Shown piece by piece: positions 16,627 to 26,200 of a DNA stretch of 64,000 bases. The notes under the pieces are model-generated. The model worked only from the letters and a program-made list of their open reading frames with translations. It made no database searches and was not told the origin of the DNA. Every line of letters begins with the position of its first letter. Position 1 is the stretch's first letter. This DNA comes from Thioclava marina (GTDB lineage Bacteria; Pseudomonadota; Alphaproteobacteria; Rhodobacterales; Rhodobacteraceae). The stretch is from assembly GCF_002020135.1 (NCBI RefSeq), contig NZ_MPZS01000001.1, forward strand, positions 1,984,001 through 2,048,000, in the 5' to 3' direction. Position numbers and translations under genes: made by a program.

Positions 16627-17847
16627 CTAGCGGGTGAAGAGCGCCGCAAGCTCGACATGAGCGGAAAAGCGGAACTGATCGACCACGAGCAATTTCTCGA
16701 GCGTGAAGCCCGCGTCGAGAAGCGTCTCGGCGTCGCGCGCAAAGGTGACCGGGTTGCAGGAGACGTGGACCAGGCGTGGCAGTGGGGAGGATGCGATCTC
16801 GGCGACTTGGGCCTGTGCGCCAGCGCGGGGCGGGTCGATCACCACGGCGTCGAACTTCGCCAGCTCGTCGGGCAAAAGCGGCCTGCGAAACAGATCGCGG
16901 GTTTCGGTCGTGACCCGGTGCAGCCCCTGCGCCTGTCGCCATCCCTGATCGAGCGCGTCCGTCATCGCGGCCGATCCCTCGACCGCATGAACCTCCGCCT
17001 GTTCGGCCAGAGGCAGCGCGAAGGTGCCACAGCCCGCGAAAAGATCGGCGACGTGCTGGGCCGAGCCCACGGCGGCTTTGGCAAAAGCCACCAGCGCCGC
17101 CTCTCCGTGATGGGTCGCTTGCAGGAAAGCCCCCGGTGGCGGCACGACCTGCGCCTTGCCGAACTGCTGGATCGCGGGTCGACGCGCCGCGATCACCTCG
17201 GCATTCCAGCTCAGCCGTGCCAGATCATACTGGCGCGCCAGACCGCTCAAAGTCTCGAACTGTGCTGGATCAGGGTCTTTTCCGCCCGATGCGGCTATCT
17301 CTAGTCCGGCCTCCGACAGCGTCACCGCGAAAGCGATCTCGCCCTTGCGCGAGCCCGCCAGCGCGGTAGCCTCATGCAGCATCGGGACGATGGACAGCAA
17401 CTCGCGCCGCAGGATCAGGCAATTCGGGATCTCGACCACCGTATCGGAGGCGCGGGCGTGAAACCCGACCAGCGTGCCCTTCTTGGTGCGCCGCCCCGAG
17501 AAGGTTGCGCGACGCCGCGACTGCAGAGGCGAGGTTGCGATGGTCATCTCGGGCACTGCCAGACCGCGCGCGATCAGAGCCTGACGCACGGCATCCATTT
17601 TCCACGCGGCAGTGAAACCTTCCGAGGCATGCTGCATCACGCAACCGCCGCAGGACCGATAATGCGGGCAAGGTGCCTTCACGCGTTCCGGCGAGGGGGT
17701 GACGATCTTTGGCTGGGCAATGCGCCCGTCCACCACATCGCCCTCGACCACTTCACCCGGCAGCGCCATCGCGACATGCACGGTCCCATCGGGGCCACGC
17801 GCTACGCCATCGGCATGCAGGGACAGACGTTCAATCTCGTAATTCAT
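16627..17847 (-). CDS. rlmD: 23S rRNA m5U methyltransferase-like protein (RlmD/TrmA family)
   Basis: SAM-dependent RNA (uracil-C5) methyltransferase of 406 residues. The iron-sulfur cluster motif is C-x5-C-x2-C (CPHYRSCGGC), with the fourth cysteine in VEIPNCLILRRE. The SAM loop is FAGCGTFALPLAE; the DPPR motif is VIDPPRAGAQ; the catalytic cysteine is in LVHVSCNPVTFARD. The N-terminal TRAM-like segment is short. RlmD/RlmC versus TrmA cannot be told apart firmly from sequence alone, so the symbol is a best guess. It follows the ABC exporter gene by 39 bases and ends the hslO-nudL-cca run. Confidence 0.85.
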   Translation of the reverse strand: MNYEIERLSLHADGVARGPDGTVHVAMALPGEVVEGDVVDGRIAQPKIVTPSPERVKAPCPHYRSCGGCVMQHASEGFTAAWKMDAVRQALIARGLAVPEMTIATSPLQSRRRATFSGRRTKKGTLVGFHARASDTVVEIPNCLILRRELLSIVPMLHEATALAGSRKGEIAFAVTLSEAGLEIAASGGKDPDPAQFETLSGLARQYDLARLSWNAEVIAARRPAIQQFGKAQVVPPPGAFLQATHHGEAALVAFAKAAVGSAQHVADLFAGCGTFALPLAEQAEVHAVEGSAAMTDALDQGWRQAQGLHRVTTETRDLFRRPLLPDELAKFDAVVIDPPRAGAQAQVAEIASSPLPRLVHVSCNPVTFARDAETLLDAGFTLEKLLVVDQFRFSAHVELAALFTR

Positions 17848-17886
17848 GCGATCCCTCTACCCGTGCCAGCGCGGTCTGAGAAGGCC

Positions 17887-19713
17887 CTATTCCGCCGCAT
17901 CTTCGGCTTCGTCGCACAGCAGGAAGCCCCCCGATTGCCGCGCCCAATAGCGCGCATAAAGCCCGTTCTGCGCAAGCAGCTCCTCGTGACTGCCCTCTTC
18001 CACAATCCGACCCTCGTCCAGAACCACGATCCGGTCCATTTCGGCGATCGTGCTCAGCCGGTGCGCAATCGCGAGCACCGTCTTGCCCGCCATCACCCGG
18101 TGCAGCGCGCTCTGGATCTGCGCCTCGACCTCTGAATCGAGCGCCGAGGTCGCCTCGTCCAGAACCAGGATCGGCGCATCCTTCAGGAAGGCGCGGGCCA
18201 GCGCGATCCGCTGTCGCTGCCCGCCGGAAAGCTTCACGCCACGCTCGCCCAGCTTTGCCTCGTATCCGCGATTGCCTTCGTGATCGACCAACTCTCGGAT
18301 GAACCCATCCGCCTCGGCCTGCCTGGCGGCTGCGATCAGCTCCGCCTCGCTGGCATCGGGGCGGCCATAGAGAATGTTCTCGCGCGCGGAGCGGTTGAAC
18401 ATCGCGGTCTCCTGCGTGACCATCGCGATCTGCTGGCGCAGGCTCTCCTGCGTGACCGTGCGAATATCCGTCCCGTCGATGAGAACGGCGCCTTTTTCGG
18501 CGTCATAGAGCCTTAAAAGCAGCGAAACGAGGGTCGATTTTCCCGCCCCCGACGCGCCGACGATGCCGATCCGTTCACCGGCCCGGATCGTCAGGTCGAT
18601 CCCCTCGACGCCGCCGCTTTGCCGCCCATAGGCGAAATCGACATGATCGAAGCGGATCTCACCCGTCACGCGGCCGAGGTCGCGCGCGTCCGGCGCATCT
18701 TTCAGCCCATAGCCGCGCGCCAGCGTCCGCATCCCGTCCTCGACCTCGCCGATATGGGTCCAGAGCCCCATCAGCGCGGTCGACACCCAGCCCGACATCT
18801 GAGCCAGACGGATCGCGATGGCCCCGGAGGCCGCGATGTCGCCCGCGCTCGCCGCGCCTTGCGACCAGAGCAGGATCGCCCCGCCGACCAGCATCACAGG
18901 CAACACGCCGGAATAGGCCATCTGCACCGTGCGATAGGTGGCCGAAATGCGGCCGAAAGACACTGTTGCTGCCCGAAACCGCTCCATCGCGCCCAGAGCG
19001 GCGCGGTCCTCGTGCTCGGCGTGGGCGAAGAGTTTGACCGTCTTGATGTTGGTGATCGTGTCTACGACTTGCCCCGTCACCATCGCCCGTGCCGAGGCCC
19101 GGGCCTTGGAGCGGCCACGCACTTTCGGCAGAAAGGCCCGGATCAGAAAGCCCAGGCCGATCGCCCAGAGCACAAGGCCAAGCGCGCCCCAGCGGTCGAT
19201 CCCGAGAAGAAGCAGTACCGAGCCCAGCACCGAGGCCGCGGCAAAGAGCGCGGTGTTGATCGTCTCGGCCACGGTATCGGTCACGGCGCGCGCAGTTTGC
19301 ATCTGCTTTTGCGCGATACGGCCGGCGAAATCGTTGTCGAAGAAGGTCACGTCTTGCCCCATTGTCCAGCGATGCAGGCGCGAAAGCACCAGCGGCAGAA
19401 CGTTGGGGAGGATCAGCAGGTTTGTGCTCGCGGAACTGGCGGCGAAGGCAAGTGGGCGCAGGACCAGGTAGAAACCGATGAAAAGCGCGAGCAGACCCGC
19501 ATTCTCGGCCAGCACCCGTTCCGGGGCGGAGGAAAGTGCGGCGTCGATCACGCGGCCAAGAAGCCAGGCGGAGACGACCTCCATCGAGCCTGCCAGCACC
19601 GAGGCGAGGCCCGCTACCGTCATCACCTTGCCCGCGCCCGAGAGGCACCAGCGCAGGAATGCGCCCAGCGTTTGCGGTGGGGGTCCGGAGGCTTCGCGGA
19701 AGGGGTCGATCAT
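17887..19713 (-). CDS. ABC exporter, fused permease and ATPase (MsbA/MDR type)
   Basis: Half-transporter of 608 residues: about six membrane helices (residues 30-310), then an ATPase domain. Walker A is GIVGASGAGKSTLVS, signature KLSGGQRQRIALARA, Walker B ILVLDEATSALDS, and the H-loop is in AIAHRLST. It works as a homodimer or heterodimer exporting lipids, peptides or drugs; the substrate is not evident. The gene sits between cca (39-base gap) and the rlmD-like gene (39-base gap) on the minus strand, in what looks like one transcription unit. The first 25 residues are an extra proline-rich cytoplasmic lead. Confidence 0.88.
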   Translation of the reverse strand: MIDPFREASGPPPQTLGAFLRWCLSGAGKVMTVAGLASVLAGSMEVVSAWLLGRVIDAALSSAPERVLAENAGLLALFIGFYLVLRPLAFAASSASTNLLILPNVLPLVLSRLHRWTMGQDVTFFDNDFAGRIAQKQMQTARAVTDTVAETINTALFAAASVLGSVLLLLGIDRWGALGLVLWAIGLGFLIRAFLPKVRGRSKARASARAMVTGQVVDTITNIKTVKLFAHAEHEDRAALGAMERFRAATVSFGRISATYRTVQMAYSGVLPVMLVGGAILLWSQGAASAGDIAASGAIAIRLAQMSGWVSTALMGLWTHIGEVEDGMRTLARGYGLKDAPDARDLGRVTGEIRFDHVDFAYGRQSGGVEGIDLTIRAGERIGIVGASGAGKSTLVSLLLRLYDAEKGAVLIDGTDIRTVTQESLRQQIAMVTQETAMFNRSARENILYGRPDASEAELIAAARQAEADGFIRELVDHEGNRGYEAKLGERGVKLSGGQRQRIALARAFLKDAPILVLDEATSALDSEVEAQIQSALHRVMAGKTVLAIAHRLSTIAEMDRIVVLDEGRIVEEGSHEELLAQNGLYARYWARQSGGFLLCDEAEDAAE

Positions 19714-19752
19714 CAGCGTCTCGCTTTCATCTCCAGAATATAGACCTGAGGT

Positions 19753-20886
19753 TCAGCCGAGCAACGCCTCGCGGCTCAGGGTGAAGCCAGACGCGATCCA
19801 GCGGGTTTCGAGTTCGCGAAGCCGATCCCCGAGCGCTTTCCCCTGATAGGCGGGCATCAGATCGGCGGCGGCGATGGGAAATCGCTGTTTCGCGCCCGAA
19901 CAGACCCTGTCTTGCCAATCGTCGGGCATCTCCTGCCCCATCACGGCGTGGCGCAGCAGCAAGGCGTCGGCTCCGGTTTCGATCCCGTAGCGATACCCCA
20001 GAACCTCTGGCGCGTCGCCGGTTGCAAGCGCTTCTCGCAGCGCCTCGAGCCGGCGCGTGTCCTTGTTCGACAGGCGCAGGCGCTCGGCCACGTTTTCGCC
20101 GCCCAGGGCCGCGAGGCGGCGGATCGCGTCCGCTGGCCGGTCTTCGAGGTGGACCAGCGGCGCAAGTGCCGTCGCATCAGCCCCGGGCAGAACTGCCGCA
20201 AGAACGCCGCTCTGTGCCATTGCCGCGACGGCGAAGGACGGGTCGGGCGCGGCCAGCAACTTGCGCATCTCCGCACCGACGCGCTCGCGCGAAAGCGTCT
20301 CTATTCCGGCGATATTCGCGGCACAGGCGGCGAGCCCGTCTGCATCGAGATCGCGGCCATACCAGGCGGTGAAACGGAAGAAACGCAGGATGCGCAGGTA
20401 ATCCTCGCGGATGCGTTCTTCAGCCTCGCCGACGAAACGGACATGGCGCGCCTCGAGATCGGCCATCCCGGTGCCGAGCGGGTCGATCACCTCCCCATCG
20501 GCGCGGGCATAGAGCGCGTTCATGGTGAAATCGCGCCGTGCGGCGTCCTCGGCCATGTTGTCCGAGAAGGCGACCGTCGCGTGGCGGCCATGCGTCTCTA
20601 CATCGCGGCGAAAGGTGGTGATTTCGTGCGGGTAGTGATCGGAGACGACGGTGATCGTGCCGTGGTCGATCCCGGTGGGCACAGGCTTCAGATCGGCCGC
20701 CTTGGCAAGCTCGATCACCCGCTCGGGCAGCGCATCGGTGGCAATGTCGATATCATGGACGGGCTGGTCGATCGCGCCGTTGCGCACGCAGCCACCCACG
20801 AGATAGGCCTGATGCCCCCCCGCCTCGAGCATCGCCAGCACGCGCTGGGTATGCGCGGCCTCGATCCAGTCTCCGGTCAGTTTCAT
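19753..20886 (-). CDS. cca: CCA-adding enzyme / poly(A) polymerase family nucleotidyltransferase
   Basis: Class II tRNA nucleotidyltransferase of 377 residues. The head domain has the family signature VGGCVRN followed by the catalytic DIDIATD (two metal-binding aspartates). The fingers segment includes RRDFTMNALYARADGEVIDP and the RILRFFRF motif, which binds RNA. It repairs or adds CCA at tRNA 3' ends. The usual VRD after VGG is VRN here, a tolerated change in many alphaproteobacteria. The start overlaps the nudL-like stop by 4 bases (ATGA), so the two are coupled. Confidence 0.9.
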   Translation of the reverse strand: MKLTGDWIEAAHTQRVLAMLEAGGHQAYLVGGCVRNGAIDQPVHDIDIATDALPERVIELAKAADLKPVPTGIDHGTITVVSDHYPHEITTFRRDVETHGRHATVAFSDNMAEDAARRDFTMNALYARADGEVIDPLGTGMADLEARHVRFVGEAEERIREDYLRILRFFRFTAWYGRDLDADGLAACAANIAGIETLSRERVGAEMRKLLAAPDPSFAVAAMAQSGVLAAVLPGADATALAPLVHLEDRPADAIRRLAALGGENVAERLRLSNKDTRRLEALREALATGDAPEVLGYRYGIETGADALLLRHAVMGQEMPDDWQDRVCSGAKQRFPIAAADLMPAYQGKALGDRLRELETRWIASGFTLSREALLG

Positions 20887-21479
20887 TGCGCCATCCGGTC
20901 CGCCAATGACCGCAATATACGCGCGGTGGCGCCCCAGATGTAATAGGGCCCGTAGGGCGCCACGAAATAGCTGCGCCGCGTGCCGCGCCAGCGGCGGGAT
21001 TCGGTGCGGAAATTGCTTGGGTCGGCGACATGGGAGAGCGGCACGGTGAAAGCCTCGGCCACTTCGCCAGCCTCGGGGATGACCTCGAAGGGGGTATGGA
21101 TCCGGGCGAGCACCGGGGTCACGAGGAAAGAGGTCACCGTTTCATGCGGATCGAGTGTGCCGAGGATTTCGACATTGTCCCCCGGCAGGCCGATCTCTTC
21201 GCGTGCTTCACGGAGCGCGGCACTCACGGGGCCGTCATCTTCCGGGTCGACCTTGCCGCCGGGAAAGGCGATCTGGCCGGGATGGTGGCGCAGATGCGAG
21301 CTTCGCTTGGTCAGATGAAGCCGGGGTTCGCCCTTGAAACAATCGAAAGCCACCAGCACACCGGCCGGGCGCAGCTTCCGGTCCTCGGGCAGGACGATGT
21401 CGGGGTTCAGGTCATAGTCGGATGAAGGCCGCCCCGGTCTCGCCAAGGCGGCCAGAACCGGGGCGAGCGGATCACTCAT
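20883..21479 (-). CDS. nudL: CoA pyrophosphatase-like NUDIX hydrolase
   Basis: NUDIX hydrolase of 198 residues, NudL/YeaB type, which cleaves CoA and its derivatives to phosphopantetheine and 3',5'-ADP. The NUDIX box is FPGGKVDPEDDGPVSAALRE then AREEIGLP (G-x5-E-x7-REUxEE). The upstream LTKRSSHLRHHPGQIAFPGG matches the extra CoA-pyrophosphatase motif. It overlaps hslO by 8 bases and cca by 4, so hslO-nudL-cca is clearly one operon and would be under the RpoH-type promoter in front of hslO. Confidence 0.88.
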   Translation of the reverse strand: MSDPLAPVLAALARPGRPSSDYDLNPDIVLPEDRKLRPAGVLVAFDCFKGEPRLHLTKRSSHLRHHPGQIAFPGGKVDPEDDGPVSAALREAREEIGLPGDNVEILGTLDPHETVTSFLVTPVLARIHTPFEVIPEAGEVAEAFTVPLSHVADPSNFRTESRRWRGTRRSYFVAPYGPYYIWGATARILRSLADRMAQ

Positions 21480-22488
21480 CCGACGCCTCGCGCGGCGTTC
21501 CGTCGGGGTTCTTCTGCGCCTCGAAGCCGAGCGTCAGCGGATCGAACTCGTAATGCGCGCCGCAGAACTGGCAATCGGCCGTGACCTTGCCGTCATCGGT
21601 GGTCATATGGGCGATGTCGCGTGCCGAGTAGATCGAGAGCGATTGGCGCACGCGATCGGCCGAGCAGGTGCAGCCGAATTCCACCCGCTGCGGATCGAAG
21701 ACGCGCGGGGCTTCCTCGTGGAACAGACGCACCAACAGCTCGGTCGGCTGCACGGTGGGGCCGATCAGTTCCATATCCTCGACCGTGTCGAGCAGGATAT
21801 TGGCACGTGCCCAGTTCTCACCTTCCTCGCCATCGAGAATGTCGTCGGCGGTCAGCAGCCCCAGATCGCCCGACCCGTCTTTCGCGGCGAAGGGCGAGGC
21901 GGGCGGCATGTGCTGGAGCATGACGCCCCCGGCGCGCCAGCTCTCGCCCTGACCGGGCAGGATCGAACGCCCGAAGGAGAGCGAGAAGCGCGTCGGCAGC
22001 TGCTCGGATTGGGCGAAATAGGCTTCGGCGCAGGCACGCAACGACCCTTCGCTGAGCGGCGTGATGCCCTGATAGGGTGTGGTGCCCTTGCCCTGGTCGA
22101 TCAGGATCGCGAAATAGCCTTTTCCGATCTGCTCGAACGGGTCCGCCTTGGGGTTGAGCCGCTCGGGGTCGAAGCTCGCCCAGGCGCGGATGCGGGCGGG
22201 CGCGCCATCCTTCTCGGGGGCGTAGTAATCGGTGGCGATGATCCGGATCGGGCCGTTGCCGCGCACCTGAAGCGAGAGTTTCCAGCGCAGCTTGATGGTC
22301 TGGCCGATCAGTGCGGTCAGCAGCGCGGCCTCGGCGACCAGCATCTCGACGGCGCGGGGGTAATCATGTTGCGACAGGACGTTGTCGAGCACGCCATCGA
22401 GGCGCGCGACGCGACCGCGGATATCCGAGCGGTCGAGCTGGAACGGCAGAACGGTATCGTCCCACGCGATTTGGGATAGCTTGGACAT
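21472..22488 (-). CDS. hslO: Redox-regulated chaperone Hsp33
   Basis: Redox-activated holdase chaperone of 338 residues, longer than E. coli Hsp33 (about 290) but normal for alphaproteobacteria. The C-terminal zinc switch is complete: C-x-C (FGCTCSADRV) and C-x2-C (TADCQFCGAHYEF). Oxidation of these cysteines activates the protein. The ATG at 22488 starts at the homology boundary. An RpoH-type promoter lies 59 bases upstream, matching heat-shock control. The gene leads an operon that also carries nudL, cca, an ABC exporter and an rRNA methyltransferase-like gene. Confidence 0.93.
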   Translation of the reverse strand: MSKLSQIAWDDTVLPFQLDRSDIRGRVARLDGVLDNVLSQHDYPRAVEMLVAEAALLTALIGQTIKLRWKLSLQVRGNGPIRIIATDYYAPEKDGAPARIRAWASFDPERLNPKADPFEQIGKGYFAILIDQGKGTTPYQGITPLSEGSLRACAEAYFAQSEQLPTRFSLSFGRSILPGQGESWRAGGVMLQHMPPASPFAAKDGSGDLGLLTADDILDGEEGENWARANILLDTVEDMELIGPTVQPTELLVRLFHEEAPRVFDPQRVEFGCTCSADRVRQSLSIYSARDIAHMTTDDGKVTADCQFCGAHYEFDPLTLGFEAQKNPDGTPREASDE

Positions 22489-22546
22489 GGTGCTCCTGAG
22501 GGGCTCCTTGGGGGTTTTCGGGCAGCGCGGAGCCTGCCATACAGCC

Positions 22547-22577
22547 CCAATATAGGCGTCGCAACCACAGACCCAAG
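22547..22577 (-). promoter_or_regulatory. RpoH (sigma-32) type heat-shock promoter for hslO
   Basis: On the minus strand CTTG (22577-22574), 17 bases, then CCTATATTGG (22556-22547). The alphaproteobacterial RpoH consensus is CTTG-N17/18-CYTATNTNNG, and every defined base matches. The element is 59 bases before the hslO ATG. Its upstream half lies over the start region of the divergent NUDIX gene. Confidence 0.72.
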
Positions 22578-22586
22578 GGTGAGCGC

Positions 22587-23039
22587 ATGATCGCACGGTT
22601 CGGAGAGACGGTGAAGCAGGGCCAGAGCTATACGCTGCGGCCCGGCGCCTATGCGGTTCTGATCCGTGGCGGGCGTGTGCTGGTGACCTTTCAGGAAGCG
22701 CCGGTGCCCGAGTTCCAGTTGCCAGGGGGCGGCATCGACCCCGGCGAGAGTCAGATCACCGCTCTGCATCGCGAAGTCTATGAGGAGACCGGTTGGTCGA
22801 TCGGGAACCTGCGGCGACTGGGAGCCTATCGCCGGTTCACCTACATGCCGGAATACGACATGTGGGCGGAAAAACTCTGTTCGATCTGGATGGCGCGGCC
22901 CGTTCTCTGTCGGGGAGCGCCGACCGAGCCCGGACACAGCGCGTATTGGATGGACCCGACCGAAGCCATTGATCTTCTTGCAAATGATGGCGACCGGGCT
23001 TTCTTGATTCGCGTTTTGCAAAATTTCTCGCAAAAGTGA
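22587..23039 (+). CDS. NUDIX hydrolase
   Basis: Small NUDIX hydrolase of 150 residues. The box reads LPGGGIDPGESQITALHRE then VYEETGW (G-x5-E-x7-REUxEE-x-U), complete. The N-terminal strand TLRPGAYAVLIRGGRVLVT is the usual lead-in. The substrate cannot be inferred; this branch has no distinctive motif outside the box. It diverges from hslO with 98 bases between start codons. The ATG at 22587 has GGGTGAG ahead of it as a weak ribosome binding site. Confidence 0.85.
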   Translation: MIARFGETVKQGQSYTLRPGAYAVLIRGGRVLVTFQEAPVPEFQLPGGGIDPGESQITALHREVYEETGWSIGNLRRLGAYRRFTYMPEYDMWAEKLCSIWMARPVLCRGAPTEPGHSAYWMDPTEAIDLLANDGDRAFLIRVLQNFSQK

Positions 23040-23161
23040 CACAACTTTTGGTAGCGCAAAGGCGCCTCGGCGCAACCTTAGTACAAAATTGCCCTGATCG
23101 ATGAAATTTTCCTAGCTTTGACAGGCGATTGTCGTTTATTCGGTCTTAAATAAATAAATGA

Positions 23162-23179
23162 GATCACCTTTTAGTGATC
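23162..23179. repeat. Inverted repeat upstream of the adhesin gene
   Basis: GATCAC and GTGATC separated by 6 bases (CTTTTA), 48 bases before the adhesin ATG and inside an AT-rich stretch. It could be an operator or an RNA hairpin in the leader. A TTGACA at 23118-23123 lies upstream but lacks a well-spaced -10. Confidence 0.45.
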
Positions 23180-23226
23180 AGAGCTGGACGACCAATAAGT
23201 CCGGCCTAAGAGGCGGAGCGAGTATA

Positions 23227-26200
23227 ATGGTAAAGTCGGTTGACTTTGCCCTGCGCGATAGCGCGGGCACGGTAATCTACGGTTCGGTTTCCGGTGACGC
23301 TGCCGGAGAGTTCATCCAGGTTGGCGCTGGCGAGGACGTCTCGCTCAACCTGCGCAAAGCCAACATCCTCAAATATGAGAAACTCGACGGCGATCTGGTC
23401 GTGACGCTGGCTGATGGTCGCACGATCACGCTGCAAGGGTTCTTTCTGGCGCCCGAGGGTCAGGAGAATACGCTGCTGATTTCGGCAGATGGCCAGATCC
23501 AGCAGGTCGTTCTCGAGGATATGGGCAGCGGCGTGCTCTTCGCCTCCTATGGGCAACCGGAACTCTCCGACGACAAGTGGAGTCTGAACGACCGTCTGGC
23601 CTTTCTCGAAGGCGACGCGATTCTCGCGCCCGTGGCCGAGGATGACACGACCGGCATGGCGGCTTTCGCGCCCGCTCTTCTGACAGGGGTCGGCGGCGGC
23701 GGTCTCGCTGCGGCGGGCGTGGCCGGTGCGACGCTTCTCGGCGGTTCGGGTGGTTCGAGCGGCAGCGCGCGGATCGAGCCCATGGTGGACGATCCCTCGA
23801 GCGAGGCGGCTCTGAGCGCGCAGAGCGCAACCCAGGAAGCCGTGGTTTCGGGCACGGGTGAGCCGGGCTCGACGGTGACGGTGACGCTTGGCGATCAGAG
23901 CCAGAGTGTCGAAATCGGCTCAGGCGGCACCTGGAGGGTGATGTTCAGAGGCGAAACACTTCCCTCCGATGGCAATCACGAAGCGCTTGTCGTGGTGACC
24001 GCGCCGGACGGAACCGAATATACGCTCGACGGGCCGGGTTTCCTGATCGACATGACGCCGCCCGAGGTCGCGATCACCGAGGGTGCGAGTTCGACCGGCG
24101 ATATCGAGAACCTGCTCGATTATGCCGACGGGATCACGGTCTCTGGCGGGGGTGAGCCGGGAGCCGCGATCACCGTCGAGGTCATGGGTCAGCTGCAATC
24201 CACCACGGTTGGCGCGGATGGCAGCTGGACGGTGACCTTCGGGCAGGACCAGCTTCCGGGCGGGACCTACGAGGCCGCGATGACGGTCACCGCGACCGAT
24301 GCGCTGGGCAATGCCACGACCCTCACCGATACGCTCGTCGTCGACACCGAGGCCCACCCGATCAGCTTCGATACGGTTGCGGGCGATGACGTGGTCAACC
24401 TTGTCGAACAGCAGGGCGGTGTGACGATCACGGGCCAGTCCACGCCGGGCGCGCAGATGGTGATCTCGCTGGGAGGGGTGGACCTGCCCGCGACGGTCGA
24501 TGCGAGCGGCCAATGGTCCGTCACCTTCACGGCGGCGCAGATCGGCACCGGCGAGCGCGAGTTGGATTTCACCGCGACGACTACGGATGCGGCAGGCAAT
24601 GTCTCGACGCAGAGCCATGTGGTGCAGCTCGACACGGTGGGTCAGGTCGCCTTCACGGGCGCCCCGATCACCGCAGACGATGTGATCAACGCGCAGGAGT
24701 CCGGTCTCATTACCCTGAGCGGCACCGCGGAACCGGGCACGCAATCGGTGGTCGTGAGCTTCGCCGGCCAAACCTACCCCGCGACAGTTGCCGCCAATGG
24801 CAGCTGGAGCGTCGACGTCACCGGTGCAGCGTTGGCCACCGGCACCTACGAGGCGCGCGTCACCGCGGTCGATGCGGCGGGCAACACCTCTTGGGGGATG
24901 CGTTCGGTGACCGTCGATCTGGAGACCGATGTCGCGGTTGATGACGGGCAGGCGGGCGGCGACGATCTGCTCACCGCAGCCGAGGCGGCCTCCGGGCTTA
25001 CCATCACCGGCAGCGCCGAGGCAGGTGCGACGGTTCAGGTGAGCTTCGAAGGCGTGACGCGCAGTGTTCAAGCCGATGGCTCGGGCAATTGGAGCGCCAC
25101 CTTCACCGCCGCCGAAGTGCCTGCGGGCACCTATGATGCGACGGTCAACGTCCTCGCCACCGATCTCGCGGGCAACAGCGCGCAGGCGAGCCACGTGATC
25201 CATGTCGATACCGAGGTGCAGAACCTGACCCATGCCACCCCCACACCGAACGCGATTGTCGCGGATGGCATTGTCAATGCGGCGGAGTCGGCGGACGGGT
25301 TCGTGGTGACCGGCACCGTCGAGGCAGGTAGCACGGTCACCGTGCAGCTTGGCTCGGGCGTGACGATCACGGCCACCGTCAACGGCACGAGCTGGAGCGC
25401 GACGATTCCCGCCTCGGCCTTGCCGGGAGAGGAAACCCAGCAAGTCCTCAGCGTTCGCGCCACCGATGCGAATGGCAACATGGCGCTCCAGCAGAGCGTG
25501 ATCACCTTCGATCCGCTGGTACGCGACTTCGCGATCACCAGTGATGTCGCCAGCGATGGCATCGTCAATGCCGAGGAGGCCGCGAGCGGCTTCGCGATTT
25601 CCGGCACCGTCGAGCCGGGGGCGACGGTGCAGGTCGTGCTTGCCAATGGCGTGTCTCGCACGCTCGTCGCAGGGGCGGACGGGCAATGGAGCGCGCAGTT
25701 CAGCGGCGCGGACCTTCCCGATGCCGAAGGCACCATGAGCTATCAGGTCTTCGCGACGGATTTGGTGGGCAATGTCTCTCGGACCGATGGCAGCTTCGAT
25801 TACGATCTGATCGCGCCGGAATCGCCCGATATCATCGGGTTCTCGCGTGTCGAAAACGGGCTCGTGGGGCTCCTTCTCGAACATAGCGAAGATCCGCTGG
25901 ACTTCTCTGCGGTCGATGCCGATGGCGTGGTCTCCGAGGTCGTGCTCGATGGCGCGCCGATCGAGCGCAGCGCCTACACCGCATATGATTTCCAGAGCAC
26001 GGTTCCGAACGGTTCCTACCTCGTCGTCTCGGATACGGATGCGGCGGGTAACGAGTCGGCGACGCTGCTCGTGGTCGACAACCACGCGGCGGTGACGGTG
26101 GATCTCAACCGCGTGGGCCTGTCGGAGTTCGATTTCGCCGAGATCGACCTAGCCTTCGCCCCTGAGGCAGATCTCACGATCACCGAGGCGCAGATCAAGG

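Noticed and set aside
23118-23156. TTGACA with downstream A/T run as a normal sigma-70 promoter for the adhesin
   Set aside because: The nearest TATAAT-like hexamers are 20 or more bases from the -35, too far for a standard promoter, so I did not list it as one.
23920-26085. Minus-strand open frame of about 720 codons opposite the adhesin
   Set aside because: It only reflects the repeat structure of the adhesin in reverse; there is no ribosome binding site or domain.
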